Source of the DNA: Candidatus Zixiibacteriota bacterium
GTDB taxonomy: Bacteria; Zixibacteria; MSB-5A5; UM-FILTER-46-8
Length of the DNA: 53,641 bases
Direction: 5' to 3'
NCBI GenBank assembly: GCA_026983835.1
Contig: JALSTH010000065.1
Coordinates: forward strand, 1 to 53,641
The notes under the pieces are model-generated. The model did no database searches. It worked only from the letters and a program-made list of their open reading frames with translations, and was not told the origin of the DNA. Shown here in pieces: positions 27,091 to 36,442 of this stretch. Each line of letters begins with the position of its first letter. Position 1 is the first letter of the stretch. The position numbers and the translations under genes are program-made.

Positions 27091-28416
27091 ATGAAAAAAA
27101 TATTGCTGTTAGGTGCAGGGTTGGTATCGAAACCTTTAACGGATTACCTATTATCCAATTCGGACTATGAACTTACAGTAGCCAGTCGAACGGTCAGCAA
27201 AGCGGAAAAGCTTGTGGAAGGGCATTCAAATGGCAGGGCTTTGCCTTTGAATATCAAAAATGAGGATGAGTTGGAAAAACTTATCAGCGAGAATGACATA
27301 GCCATAAGCCTTGTGCCTTATACATATCATACGACGGTAGCGAAATATTGTATAAAGCATAAAAAGGATATGGTCACCACATCCTATGTAAGTAAGGATA
27401 TGGCTTCATTGGATGATGATGCCAAGAATGCCGGTATTATTATCTTAAATGAGATTGGACTTGATCCGGGTATCGATCATATGTCGGCGATGCGGATTAT
27501 TCACGATGTCCATTCAAAAGGCGGAAAGATAATATCATTCCGCAGTTATTGCGGTGGATTGCCGGCTCCCGAGGCGAATGATAACCCATTCGGATATAAA
27601 TTCTCTTGGAGCCCACGCGGGGTGGTTATGGCTGGTGGTAATAATGCTCGTTACCTTGAGGATGGGAAAGAAGTTTCCATACAGGGTAAGGATTTGTTCA
27701 AAAATTATTATCATATAGAGATAAACGGTCTCGGAAAGCTCGAGGCTTATCCGAATCGTGACTCGGTTCCATATATAAATACTTACGGAATTGAGGAAAC
27801 ACAAACTATGTATCGCGGGACCCTTCGTAATGTCGGTTGGTGTGATACGCTGAAAGCGATTGCCGATTTAGGTTTTATCAACGAGGATGTAAGGGACGAT
27901 GCCAAAGGAAAAACTTATCGAGAATTCACCGGTATGTTAGTTGGAACGACAAGCAAGGATGTAAAGACTGCGGTAGCGGGGTATCTCAATATTTCTCCCG
28001 ATTCGGATGTTATCAAACGGTTGGAGTGGTTGGGATTATTTGATGATAAACCACTACCGGCGGATAGGAATTGCGCTTTGGATTTCTTGGCGGATTTGAT
28101 GTTGGAGAAGATGCCGTATAAGGATAACGAGCGCGATATGATAGTCCTTTTCCACGATTTTATCGCCGAATACCCGAACGGAAAGCGGGAGAATATCACT
28201 TCGACCTTAATCGATTATGGTATTCCCGGAGGAGATTCGTCGATGTCCCGTACCGTAAGCCTTCCGGCGGCGATAGGCACAAAATTGATTTTAGAAGGGA
28301 AAATCGATGTGAAGGGTGTCCATATTCCAAACCTTCCGGAGATATATAATCCGGTTTTGGACGAGTTGGAAACGATGGATATCAAATGTAAGGAAGAGGT
28401 AAAAGAAATTAAGTAA
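27091..28416 (+). CDS. Saccharopine dehydrogenase (glutamate-forming)
   Basis: 441 residues. An N-terminal Rossmann fold (ILLLGAGLVSKPLTDYL) binds NAD(P), followed by AISLVPYTYHTTVAKYCI, the ILNEIGLDPGIDHMSAM block and RSYCGGLPAPEANDNPFGYKFSWSP, all typical of the saccharopine dehydrogenase half of the bifunctional enzyme. It would split saccharopine into glutamate and aminoadipate semialdehyde. Full length, same operon as the reductase, ended by the terminator at 28460. Confidence 0.92.
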   Translation: MKKILLLGAGLVSKPLTDYLLSNSDYELTVASRTVSKAEKLVEGHSNGRALPLNIKNEDELEKLISENDIAISLVPYTYHTTVAKYCIKHKKDMVTTSYVSKDMASLDDDAKNAGIIILNEIGLDPGIDHMSAMRIIHDVHSKGGKIISFRSYCGGLPAPEANDNPFGYKFSWSPRGVVMAGGNNARYLEDGKEVSIQGKDLFKNYYHIEINGLGKLEAYPNRDSVPYINTYGIEETQTMYRGTLRNVGWCDTLKAIADLGFINEDVRDDAKGKTYREFTGMLVGTTSKDVKTAVAGYLNISPDSDVIKRLEWLGLFDDKPLPADRNCALDFLADLMLEKMPYKDNERDMIVLFHDFIAEYPNGKRENITSTLIDYGIPGGDSSMSRTVSLPAAIGTKLILEGKIDVKGVHIPNLPEIYNPVLDELETMDIKCKEEVKEIK

Positions 28417-28459
28417 GCGGGAATAAAGAGATTCAATACTCTTTACTTCACAAAACAGA

Positions 28460-28485
28460 AAAGGGAGCCGATTTCGGCTCCCTTT
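28460..28485. terminator. Bidirectional terminator, saccharopine genes / C25-like gene
   Basis: AAAGGGAGCCG and CGGCTCCCTTT form an 11-bp perfect stem around ATTT between two converging stops. Confidence 0.9.
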
Positions 28486-28504
28486 AATTATTCCTGTTTT
28501 GGGA

Positions 28505-31500
28505 TTACTTCAACAGAGTCATCCTCTTTGTGAAGACCCTTTCGCCGGCAGTTAGCTTATAGAAGTAAATGCCTGAAGCGTAATTCGAAGCATCCCATTG
28601 GACTATTTTATATCCCGCATCTTCTTTCCCATTAACCAGTGTGGTGACCTTCTGACCTCTTAGATTATATACCTCCAACGATACATAACTGTCTTGAGGT
28701 AAGGCATATTTGATGGTGGTTGTAGGATTGAATGGGTTGGGATAATTCTGCGACAGGGAGAATTCGGTTGGTAATTGTTCCGTTACTCCGTCGCCGAATT
28801 TCGCCAGTAAGGCGTCGACATCGAACCATCCCGTCAGCACCCAATCAGCGGGTGTTCCGGGTAATGTGATAGTCGATACTTTCGGTGCCTTAATGGTGTT
28901 CGATACGGCCGAAGGGGCGATCTCGTTTGTCATAACCGTATTCTTCGGTGCGATAGAAGCAGTCCTGATGTCATTACGGGAGGCCTTCCAGGATTTCAGG
29001 AAAGCTGCCTTTTGCTCAGGAGTGAGTTCCGGAGTTTCATTCAGCTCGCTTGGCTTTATCGAAACCGATTGAAGCTCCGATTTTCCCGTAGCTACCGTGA
29101 ATCCGAACGAAGCCATATCGATTACATCGTTGGGATAATCGCCACAGTAAGCAATATACTCGTATTCTCCTGTGGGAGCGTAAGTAGGCACATATTGAGA
29201 GATACCAGTATAAACTAAAGATTCCCCACCAGAGAGAGGGATATCATTATACTGGTTAACGGGACCATACATACCATAATTCGGAACATTCAACATAATC
29301 CAAACATCGGTGGTTTGTGGATCGTTTGTATTGTTGATTAAAATTCCGGTGAAGGTGAATGATTCGCCGGGGGCGACGATTACCGGTTCCTCGTCGGGGA
29401 CCATTGCGATAGACAACGGCAATCCGCCCAATAACCAATTCAATGTACGACTCATTACTTCATTCCGGTCATCGGCGGAATTAATCGCTTCATAACCAAA
29501 TCCAAAATAGACCAGACGATAAGTGCCGTTATCGAACCTTATTCCACCATCGTAGCTGGAATTTTGATATTCGAAAACTGTAGTAGCTCCGCCTACGGGA
29601 GAAATTCCATCAGGCCAATTTTGGTTATTAGCGCCATCTCCGCCGGATATCCCGATTGTCAAGCCATCACCTATGGGGTCGCCGGAAACACCGTTTAGGG
29701 TCATAATGCCGGTGTTATCAACTTGATAGTTCGCATGGAGGTAGTTTGTATAGAAGCTGGTACCTCCTATATCATAGCCGATGTCCTGCCCGGTTATAAA
29801 CAGACTCCCGCCGTTATCAAGATAATTGGCAAGATTTGTTTCATCACTTGAGTCGAGGGTGTACCAATAATCATCGCCGGTGAACCAGATAACAGCGTCA
29901 TAGTCTTGCATAGTGCTGACGGGCGGAGTTCCCTGACTTGAGTGATCCCACACATCATATATGTATGAACTTGCCAATAGAGCGTTCTCGAAATATGTCT
30001 CGTAGCTGCCACCTTCATCATCATCAACAAGAAGTATATAACCGCGGGCAACGAATATCTCCACATCCTGCCCCATATAATTGTTGTCGGTATATGGTTC
30101 TTCCTCCGAAATTGATGCTTCAACCCCTATCGGGAATGTTCCTACTTGAGAAGGATTCCAAGAAAAGGTTATAGTCGTATTAGCGCCGCTGGCAAGATAT
30201 GTAAATTGGCTGTCGATTGTGGCGCCATTGAATTTCAGTGATGCCTTAATATACTCATCGGTAGGTCCCGGATTGGAGACCGTACCACTGATATCGACCG
30301 CTTCGCCGATTCTGGCATAATCCGGGGCATCGATACTCGTTATCGCAACATCGGGGCCAACGATGACTAAAGTGGTTTTCTCGTTGTCGTCATAAGTAAA
30401 CTCATCGACTCCCGGAATGTAGATATCAACTTTAGTGTTGTAGAGACCTATACTTGGTGGGGTATAGGAGAAATTAACCTGCCGAACATCCTGACTTTCA
30501 AAAAGCGGAATAATTGTGCTGTCGAGGACTACATCATTAACCACTAATCTGACGACCACGCCGCTTTCGTCGTTTTGGCCATTATTGAATACATTAGCCA
30601 AAACATCGACAGGATCCCCCTCGGCAACATGACTTGGAGCATCAACCGATTGGACGCCGACATTGTGATCCGGCATCGCTGGCGGTTTGAGGAGTTGCGC
30701 AGGATCGCCGAATAGTAAACAGCTTTCAATTACGCCTCTCCAAGTATCATCGGCGGGACCCCAATCCAAAGCTGCGGAAATTAAATCCTTGGACCAAGCT
30801 TGAGCCTTGCCAAGCTCCCAATTTATGGTTCCGCCACAGTTATCGGTGTTGAAAAGATAATCCCAGAAGCTTTTCTGTTGCACTGCGCTGCTTGAGCCGG
30901 TGGAATAATAACTCCCCCAGCCATAGGAAGTGTTGTATACGGTAGCAAAAGCCAGATAAGTGTCACTATTAAAGAGCATAGAATGCAATACACCATCGTC
31001 AGCAGCATCCATATCACCGCAATGGCAACCGTAATCGGTTAAGAAAAACGGCTTCGTATTATGATATAGCGATGGATTTTCCCAATCGCTTGAGTAAACA
31101 TCCATCGACATATATTCATTAGCGTGAGCAATGGCGCTTATTAAAGTAACATCATCGTTATTGATCGCATTTCTCATACCGTTAATAGCGGCATTGTCGG
31201 AACCACCGTGCCATCCGGGATTCGTAGGTTCGGCAGTCCATTTCTCGTTCATATCGAATTCCAAGCCAGGGTTTTCACTATTCCAAGTCTCAAACCCGTA
31301 TTGGAATCCGAGCCATTCGGGGTAAGGCCAGTCGTAATGCGGATCGGGACCTAAGAAATCATCCAATCCTTTTATTGCGCTATAATCGATAAATTCATCG
31401 CCTTCGGACGGCCAGCCGGTATCCCCACCATAGAAACCGCCGTTGTTAAGATAATCTTGATCGACATTATCGGCGTAATAAAAACTTTTTTTCAGCCAAT

Positions 31501-32713
31501 TGGAAACATCCTGCCCAACATCACAGGGAATACTTCCAATCCATAACTCCGAATAAAGATCGAATCCGCCATCACCTGCTTCGCCCCAGTAGCTGTCGTG
31601 ATCGGCGTTGAAAGTATTATCTAGGTTGCTCCAATACAAATCGCTCTCGTTGCCATATTCATATTCGTAATCCATCAAGCGCCTATGAATTGCAGCCACG
31701 CCATCCTGGTCCCCACCGACGAGAATATATTGGGCGCCCCAATCCAGATAGGCATCCTTCATAAACTCGCGGATTCGTGCCGCTTCATCGTCAAACAGCG
31801 GATCCGGGTTCTCATAATCGGTACTGGCAAGGATATCTTCCACCTTGACCTTGGTAGCTTCAAGGCCTTGAGCTTCCTTACGAGCGATCAGGCTGTCCCA
31901 AGTATAAGGGGCAGTGAAATTATAAAGGGAAGAACGGGTGATTATAACATAATCATAACCCAATCCGCCGTTATCATTCGGATCGCACAATCCGCCCGGA
32001 TAAGCATCTAGCGGAGAGGGAGTATTACCGTATGTATTGGCGATATCCGGGTTATCCACCAATGATTGTACCCACTGGCGGTCGCTCTGGTTCCCCGGTC
32101 TGTAGAATCTGTTTATCTCGCCGGTGTTTTTGAGATTTACCTTTATGTCAATATCCGGGTAATAAAACAGCCTTCCCTCTTTGGGAATATACCGGGTCGG
32201 GAAAACATTAATCGTAAGAATAGCATACCCGTGCGAATATTGGATACCCGGGGTACTATACATTTTATTCGGTACCGGCTCTGAGGAATTATAAACAGCC
32301 TCGTTTTTCGCAAGGGTTGTCGGGGCCGGAGAACCGAAGGGGACAGGTGCTTGGGAAGGCAATATCGGCTCGGCTGACGCCAAGTCGTATCCCATAGCCG
32401 AAGCATTGATTTCCAAAGTATTTTCAGCTTTCACCTCAATATTATCTACATCAGTTCCTTGAGGCAGCAATAAACGCACAGGAACTACCTGCATAACCGG
32501 TTCACCAAGGCCGTCGCTTTTGGTGAATGTTCCGGGCATAATAACTTTGGTGAAGTTATTCCCCAAGATATTGATGTTTGCTAATTTTGGTTGGTCGAAA
32601 TGCAACTTATGAGTTACCACATTGGTTGCGGAAGCAGTAAGAGGTAATAAAAGCATCAGCATAAAAGCTACTGATAAAAACAAGCTACCCCTTAAGGGAA
32701 CAGAATCTTTCAT
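28505..32713 (-). CDS. Large secreted C25-like protein with CARDB, amidotransferase-like and sorting domains
   Basis: 1402 residues. Signal peptide 1-29, propeptide to about 250, C25-like region about 250-680 starting YDYVIITRSSLY. The putative catalytic residues are His530 (AIAHANEY) and Cys563 (TDYGCHCGD); the Gly-His-Gly context is lost, so activity is uncertain. Two CARDB-type sandwich domains (about 682-786 and 788-888), a class I glutamine amidotransferase/ThuA-like domain (about 890-1097: GYILLVDDDEGG, VIWFTGDDYW, GGSLFITGQDIGYD), the pre-sorting module (about 1098-1205), an unusually long Pro/Thr/Ala linker, then the sorting domain (SLSQNYPNPFNPTTTI to MTLLK). Substrate unknown. Confidence 0.82.
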   Translation of the reverse strand: MKDSVPLRGSLFLSVAFMLMLLLPLTASATNVVTHKLHFDQPKLANINILGNNFTKVIMPGTFTKSDGLGEPVMQVVPVRLLLPQGTDVDNIEVKAENTLEINASAMGYDLASAEPILPSQAPVPFGSPAPTTLAKNEAVYNSSEPVPNKMYSTPGIQYSHGYAILTINVFPTRYIPKEGRLFYYPDIDIKVNLKNTGEINRFYRPGNQSDRQWVQSLVDNPDIANTYGNTPSPLDAYPGGLCDPNDNGGLGYDYVIITRSSLYNFTAPYTWDSLIARKEAQGLEATKVKVEDILASTDYENPDPLFDDEAARIREFMKDAYLDWGAQYILVGGDQDGVAAIHRRLMDYEYEYGNESDLYWSNLDNTFNADHDSYWGEAGDGGFDLYSELWIGSIPCDVGQDVSNWLKKSFYYADNVDQDYLNNGGFYGGDTGWPSEGDEFIDYSAIKGLDDFLGPDPHYDWPYPEWLGFQYGFETWNSENPGLEFDMNEKWTAEPTNPGWHGGSDNAAINGMRNAINNDDVTLISAIAHANEYMSMDVYSSDWENPSLYHNTKPFFLTDYGCHCGDMDAADDGVLHSMLFNSDTYLAFATVYNTSYGWGSYYSTGSSSAVQQKSFWDYLFNTDNCGGTINWELGKAQAWSKDLISAALDWGPADDTWRGVIESCLLFGDPAQLLKPPAMPDHNVGVQSVDAPSHVAEGDPVDVLANVFNNGQNDESGVVVRLVVNDVVLDSTIIPLFESQDVRQVNFSYTPPSIGLYNTKVDIYIPGVDEFTYDDNEKTTLVIVGPDVAITSIDAPDYARIGEAVDISGTVSNPGPTDEYIKASLKFNGATIDSQFTYLASGANTTITFSWNPSQVGTFPIGVEASISEEEPYTDNNYMGQDVEIFVARGYILLVDDDEGGSYETYFENALLASSYIYDVWDHSSQGTPPVSTMQDYDAVIWFTGDDYWYTLDSSDETNLANYLDNGGSLFITGQDIGYDIGGTSFYTNYLHANYQVDNTGIMTLNGVSGDPIGDGLTIGISGGDGANNQNWPDGISPVGGATTVFEYQNSSYDGGIRFDNGTYRLVYFGFGYEAINSADDRNEVMSRTLNWLLGGLPLSIAMVPDEEPVIVAPGESFTFTGILINNTNDPQTTDVWIMLNVPNYGMYGPVNQYNDIPLSGGESLVYTGISQYVPTYAPTGEYEYIAYCGDYPNDVIDMASFGFTVATGKSELQSVSIKPSELNETPELTPEQKAAFLKSWKASRNDIRTASIAPKNTVMTNEIAPSAVSNTIKAPKVSTITLPGTPADWVLTGWFDVDALLAKFGDGVTEQLPTEFSLSQNYPNPFNPTTTIKYALPQDSYVSLEVYNLRGQKVTTLVNGKEDAGYKIVQWDASNYASGIYFYKLTAGERVFTKRMTLLK

Positions 32714-33014
32714 AAGGTTCTCCTTTGTTGAATGGTTGAGGATCTAACATTGATTTGATAAGAAGAGATTTAATTTTATTCAAAGTAGAAAATTATCAAG
32801 GAACCATAAAAAACTCGCAACTCGCATCGAATGCGCGGGAACCTACTACTAATACAATATATATAAACATAAGGGATATGTCAACGATAATTTTAAGATT
32901 TTCTCACTATTAGTTTTTATGGATTATCATTACAAACATTTCGTTCTTTTCCTTAAAACTGCGGGATAAACTGTAATGACAGAGAGAAATGCTGACGAAT
33001 TTCAATTTTTTCAA
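32714..33014. other. Intergenic region upstream of the 1402-residue gene
   Basis: 301 AT-rich bases. Apart from the promoter at 32856-32884 nothing is recognised; no clear terminator for the minus-strand gene ending at 33015 was found. Confidence 0.5.
32856..32884 (-). promoter_or_regulatory. Promoter of the 1402-residue C25-like gene
   Basis: Minus strand TTGACA (32884-32879), 17-base spacer, TATATT (32861-32856), about 145 bases before the ATG at 32713. Confidence 0.6.
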
Positions 33015-33533
33015 TTAAAACAGGTCCTTAATTCGCTCGTCGATTTCTTTTATGGTTTGATTAAATTTCTTCCGTAATTCTTCTTCAGGCGTCTCAGACT
33101 CAGAGTCCGTTTTTGTTTTAGGAGCGGAAATATCTTCGGAGTTGTTTTTTTTATGTGATTTACCTACCACCTTTTCCCACATATCATTCGAGGTTATTTT
33201 TCTTATGTTAATAGTAGGTTTAAGCTCCAATACTTCCACAGGGCATTCGCCCCAATCGTCCTTCCAACAGACCAATAAATCGCAGCCCTCTAAATAACCG
33301 TTCCGTCGAGCTTCGCTGCTGATAAAAGTGAAAGCAGTCTCTACTTTTTCCAAAAATCCATTTTCCAGCTCACGCCTTAATATCATTCGCTGGTTCTCCG
33401 GAATTATTTCTTCAATGTAGAATCCGAGCTCGTCCAAAATGCGAGTAAACATAATCATTGTACCAAGTTTATCGCTTGGCCCATATATCATCCTTTTTGA
33501 GTTAATTACGGGACCTACAATGGATTTAGCCAT
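33015..33533 (-). CDS. Small protein of unknown function with a PD-(D/E)XK-like motif
   Basis: 172 residues, soluble, no signal peptide. The core GCDLLVCWKDDWGECPVEVLELKP has the spacing of a restriction-endonuclease-like active site (Asp in CD, then E-L-K as the ExK half), and an upstream conserved-looking TAFTFISSEARRNG could supply the preceding acidic helix. The pattern VCW..DW..CP.EV.EL is one I associate with a widespread uncharacterised bacterial family, not with a named enzyme. The C-terminal 50 residues are charged and low-complexity (KKNNSED, TDSESETPEEEL) and end in a coiled-coil-like helix. A nuclease role is inference from the motif only. Monocistronic. Confidence 0.65.
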   Translation of the reverse strand: MAKSIVGPVINSKRMIYGPSDKLGTMIMFTRILDELGFYIEEIIPENQRMILRRELENGFLEKVETAFTFISSEARRNGYLEGCDLLVCWKDDWGECPVEVLELKPTINIRKITSNDMWEKVVGKSHKKNNSEDISAPKTKTDSESETPEEELRKKFNQTIKEIDERIKDLF

Positions 33534-34118
33534 ACAAAATTCCCTTTCTTGACCTAATAAAACCTTATTCAGTTATAACTCCGCATATACAAATCTATAA
33601 TAAATTGTATCACAGATGAAAATGCTTGTCGAGATATTTTTTCGTTTTGGTATGAAAAATTAAGGGAATTAGTGAATCTTTTGGAAATCGGTTATTTTAT
33701 TATACTAAATGTCAGCTAAAATCAATTACTGCAATTTTATTTCTCCCTTATTCTTAATTTCAGAAAAACTTAAATTCCATAACCTAATGTGTATCAAGTA
33801 ATTCTTTATAATATCCCCGTATGTTATTGTGGTGTAATGTGCTGGCATATGCATCTATCTATGTTCAAGTAATTTACATTCTTTTTTCAGAAAATGTAAA
33901 AAGCTTGAATTGGTTTTATGCTTGTCGATAATTACTATTGAAGACGGAATTATTCAAAAGGGAAACTGTGGTTTATAAAGATATCTGCGAGGGCGGGTAA
34001 TTTAAGTAATTTATATATGGTGATTGCGAAGTTTTATTGGCAGATAGAGTAATTTTACATTATAAGGTACGAACGGCTATTTTCGAATATTTGGAAAACC
34101 CGATAATAGGGTGAGATA
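33534..34118. other. Long AT-rich intergenic region with one inverted repeat
   Basis: 585 bases between divergent genes. It holds a promoter for the minus-strand gene (33604-33632) and an inverted repeat TTTACATT (33873-33880) / AATGTAAA (33893-33900) with a 12-base gap, possibly an operator. No gene, tRNA or riboswitch recognised. Confidence 0.5.
33604..33632 (-). promoter_or_regulatory. Promoter of the 172-residue protein gene
   Basis: Minus strand TCGACA (33632-33627), 17 bases, TACAAT (33609-33604): five of six bases match the consensus in each box. Confidence 0.55.
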
Positions 34119-35606
34119 ATGAAAGATGATATAAGCGATTTAAATACAGCCGAATATCCCTCTACGGTTTTAGTGGTCGATGATGAGATATATGTATGCG
34201 ATCTTGTAACCGAAATGCTTGAAATGGACGGATATCGAGTTTTTTCGACAACTGCCCCCCGCGAGGCATTAAAAATTATCGATAATGAGCAGATAGATGC
34301 TGTTATAACCGATCTTGTAATGGGAGATATTTCTGGTGTGGAGGTATTGCGGAAAGCAAAGGAGAAATATCCCGATGCGGTGTTGATACTAATGACGGGT
34401 CAACCCACTTTGGAAAACGCTATAACTGTTCTGCGGGAAGGCGTTTTCGATTATTTAATCAAGCCTTTCACTTTGGAAACATTGAGGATGACTTTCTATA
34501 GGGGAATATCCAAACAAAAACTCCAGCGCGAGAATATTCACCTCAAGGAATTAATAAATCTTCATCACATAAGCGAGATAATCGGTTCGAAGTTGGAATT
34601 GGATGAGATACTGAAAGCGACTATCGATACTACACTGCGCGAATTTAATTGCGATGCCGGTGCAATTTTGATAAAAAATCCAAACAATAATAATCTTGAG
34701 ATAAGGTCTCAACAAGGCTTGCCTGATAATTTCTTTAAGCGGGAGTATTTGGAGTTTAGCAAGCATTTTATGAAATTGCCTATTTTAAATAATTACGCCA
34801 ACGCTAATATGGATAAGTTACCTTTTAATATCGGTGGTGTGCGTTCTCATATATCTCAGCCGATTGTTATCGATAACGATGATTTCGGGCAGATTCATCT
34901 TATGCGCATTAACAATCCTCGCCAGTTTGGGAAAAATAATCTTGCCACGCTTTCTTTGATTTGCTCGAAGGTTGAAACTGCTATCGAAAGGGCTTTGTTG
35001 TTGGAGAATTTGGAAGAAACTTATTTATCGACCATATCAGCTTTGGCAAATGCGGTTGAAGCAAGGGACAAATATACCCACGACCATACGGAGAGAACCT
35101 TTATTACAGGCGAGGCAATTGCGAAGGAATTGGGGTGGAGCGAAGATAGAATCAAGGCTTTGAGGATGGGGGCAATGTTGCACGATATCGGTAAAATCGG
35201 TGTTCCGGACGCAATTCTAAACAAGCCCGGACCTCTAACTGATGAGGAGTTCGAGATAATGAAAACACATCCCCTGTTAGGTGCTAAAATAGTGGAAAAT
35301 ATTCCTTTCCTAAAGCCTGCATTATCGTATATCCTATATCATCACGAGCGGTACGACGGGAAAGGATATCCTTATGGCTTAAAGGGGGAGGAGATACCAA
35401 TTGAGGGACGGCTTCTCTCGGTTATCGACACCGTCGATGCCATTACTTCCGATAGGCCATACCGTAAGGGGAGGAGTATTGAAGTGGCGATTGAAGAGCT
35501 TAAGGCTCACTCGGGGACCCAATTCGATCCGAAAATTGTTAATATCTGTATTAAAGTCCTTCCGAAATTGCCTGCCCACCTGGAACTTGAATCAGTAGCA
35601 TTATAA
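34119..35606 (+). CDS. Response regulator with GAF and HD-GYP domains (cyclic-di-GMP phosphodiesterase)
   Basis: 495 residues. Receiver domain 1-125 (VLVVDDE; phospho-acceptor Asp in ITDLVMGD; conserved Lys in YLIKPF), a GAF-like sensor about 150-290, and HD-GYP about 300-480 with HDIGKIGVPDAILNKPG, HHERYDGKGYP and DTVDAITSDRPYR. HD-GYP domains degrade cyclic di-GMP. All hallmark motifs are intact. The partner histidine kinase is not adjacent. Ribosome site AGGGTGAGAT is reasonable. Confidence 0.93.
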   Translation: MKDDISDLNTAEYPSTVLVVDDEIYVCDLVTEMLEMDGYRVFSTTAPREALKIIDNEQIDAVITDLVMGDISGVEVLRKAKEKYPDAVLILMTGQPTLENAITVLREGVFDYLIKPFTLETLRMTFYRGISKQKLQRENIHLKELINLHHISEIIGSKLELDEILKATIDTTLREFNCDAGAILIKNPNNNNLEIRSQQGLPDNFFKREYLEFSKHFMKLPILNNYANANMDKLPFNIGGVRSHISQPIVIDNDDFGQIHLMRINNPRQFGKNNLATLSLICSKVETAIERALLLENLEETYLSTISALANAVEARDKYTHDHTERTFITGEAIAKELGWSEDRIKALRMGAMLHDIGKIGVPDAILNKPGPLTDEEFEIMKTHPLLGAKIVENIPFLKPALSYILYHHERYDGKGYPYGLKGEEIPIEGRLLSVIDTVDAITSDRPYRKGRSIEVAIEELKAHSGTQFDPKIVNICIKVLPKLPAHLELESVAL

Positions 35607-35756
35607 TTCACATTCGTCATAAACAACGATTTTGGCGCCTGAAGAGATATATTAGGCTTTTGGGTATTTTCCTATTTCTATGTGCCCCCGTTTTTAGTTG
35701 ACTTTTAATATTACTGCTGGTAAAATACTAAATCTTGCATTGTTGTGGAAATTAAG

Positions 35757-36434
35757 ATGGTAATGGCGTTGAACAGTGTTGATATTAAGAAAATCAACAG
35801 AAGGCTGATAAAAGTTTTCGGGACCAAAAAACTTACTCCCCACAAAGACCCTATCGGGGAGTTGGTCAGGACAATATTATCCCAAAACACTTCGGATGCT
35901 AATCGTGATAAGGCATATAAAAGGCTAAAAGAGAAGTTTCCCGCTTGGGAGGAGTTATATACCGCAAGGGTGGATTCAATTAGGGCGGCGATAAAACCCG
36001 CCGGATTATCCTCCATCAAAGCACCGAGGATAAAGAATATTCTTAAACACCTCAGTAATGGAGATGGGAATCCGGATTTATCGAAATTAAGCAAGAAATC
36101 CGTCAAGGAAGGATTGAAATACCTTACTTCATTTAAGGGGGTGGGGAATAAAACGGCGGCTTGTGTTCTTTTGTTTTCCTTCGGCAAAAAGGTGTTTCCG
36201 GTCGATACCCATATTTATCGTGTTTCACAAAGATTAGGTTTGGTTCCCGATAGCTGCGGCCGAGATAAGGCATTTGAGATACTTAATGAAATTATTCCTC
36301 CAAATTTATATTATCAGCTCCATTTGAATTTTATCGATCTTGGAAGAAATGTTTGTAAACCAAAAAAGCCGCTGTGCGATGAATGTATATTGAGCGATAT
36401 ATGCCCATCTGCGTTTTTGTTTAGCAGGGATTAA
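35757..36434 (+). CDS. Endonuclease III-type DNA glycosylase/AP lyase
   Basis: Base excision repair enzyme. The helix-hairpin-helix SFKGVGNKTAACVL carries the catalytic Lys (GNKTA), FPVDTHIYRV carries the catalytic Asp, and the C-terminal C-x6-C-x2-C-x5-C (CKPKKPLCDECILSDIC) binds a 4Fe-4S cluster. About 225 residues, normal. A GTG start at 35745 is also possible. The N-terminal ILSQNTSD.NRDKAY replaces the common LSAQTTD, typical of the endonuclease-III-like subfamilies, so lesion preference may differ from E. coli Nth. Confidence 0.9.
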   Translation: MVMALNSVDIKKINRRLIKVFGTKKLTPHKDPIGELVRTILSQNTSDANRDKAYKRLKEKFPAWEELYTARVDSIRAAIKPAGLSSIKAPRIKNILKHLSNGDGNPDLSKLSKKSVKEGLKYLTSFKGVGNKTAACVLLFSFGKKVFPVDTHIYRVSQRLGLVPDSCGRDKAFEILNEIIPPNLYYQLHLNFIDLGRNVCKPKKPLCDECILSDICPSAFLFSRD

Positions 36435-36442
36435 TAGATGAA

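Noticed and set aside
33841-33870. Sigma-54 promoter (TGGCATATGCATC)
   Set aside because: The GG and GC elements are far too close for the -24/-12 spacing.
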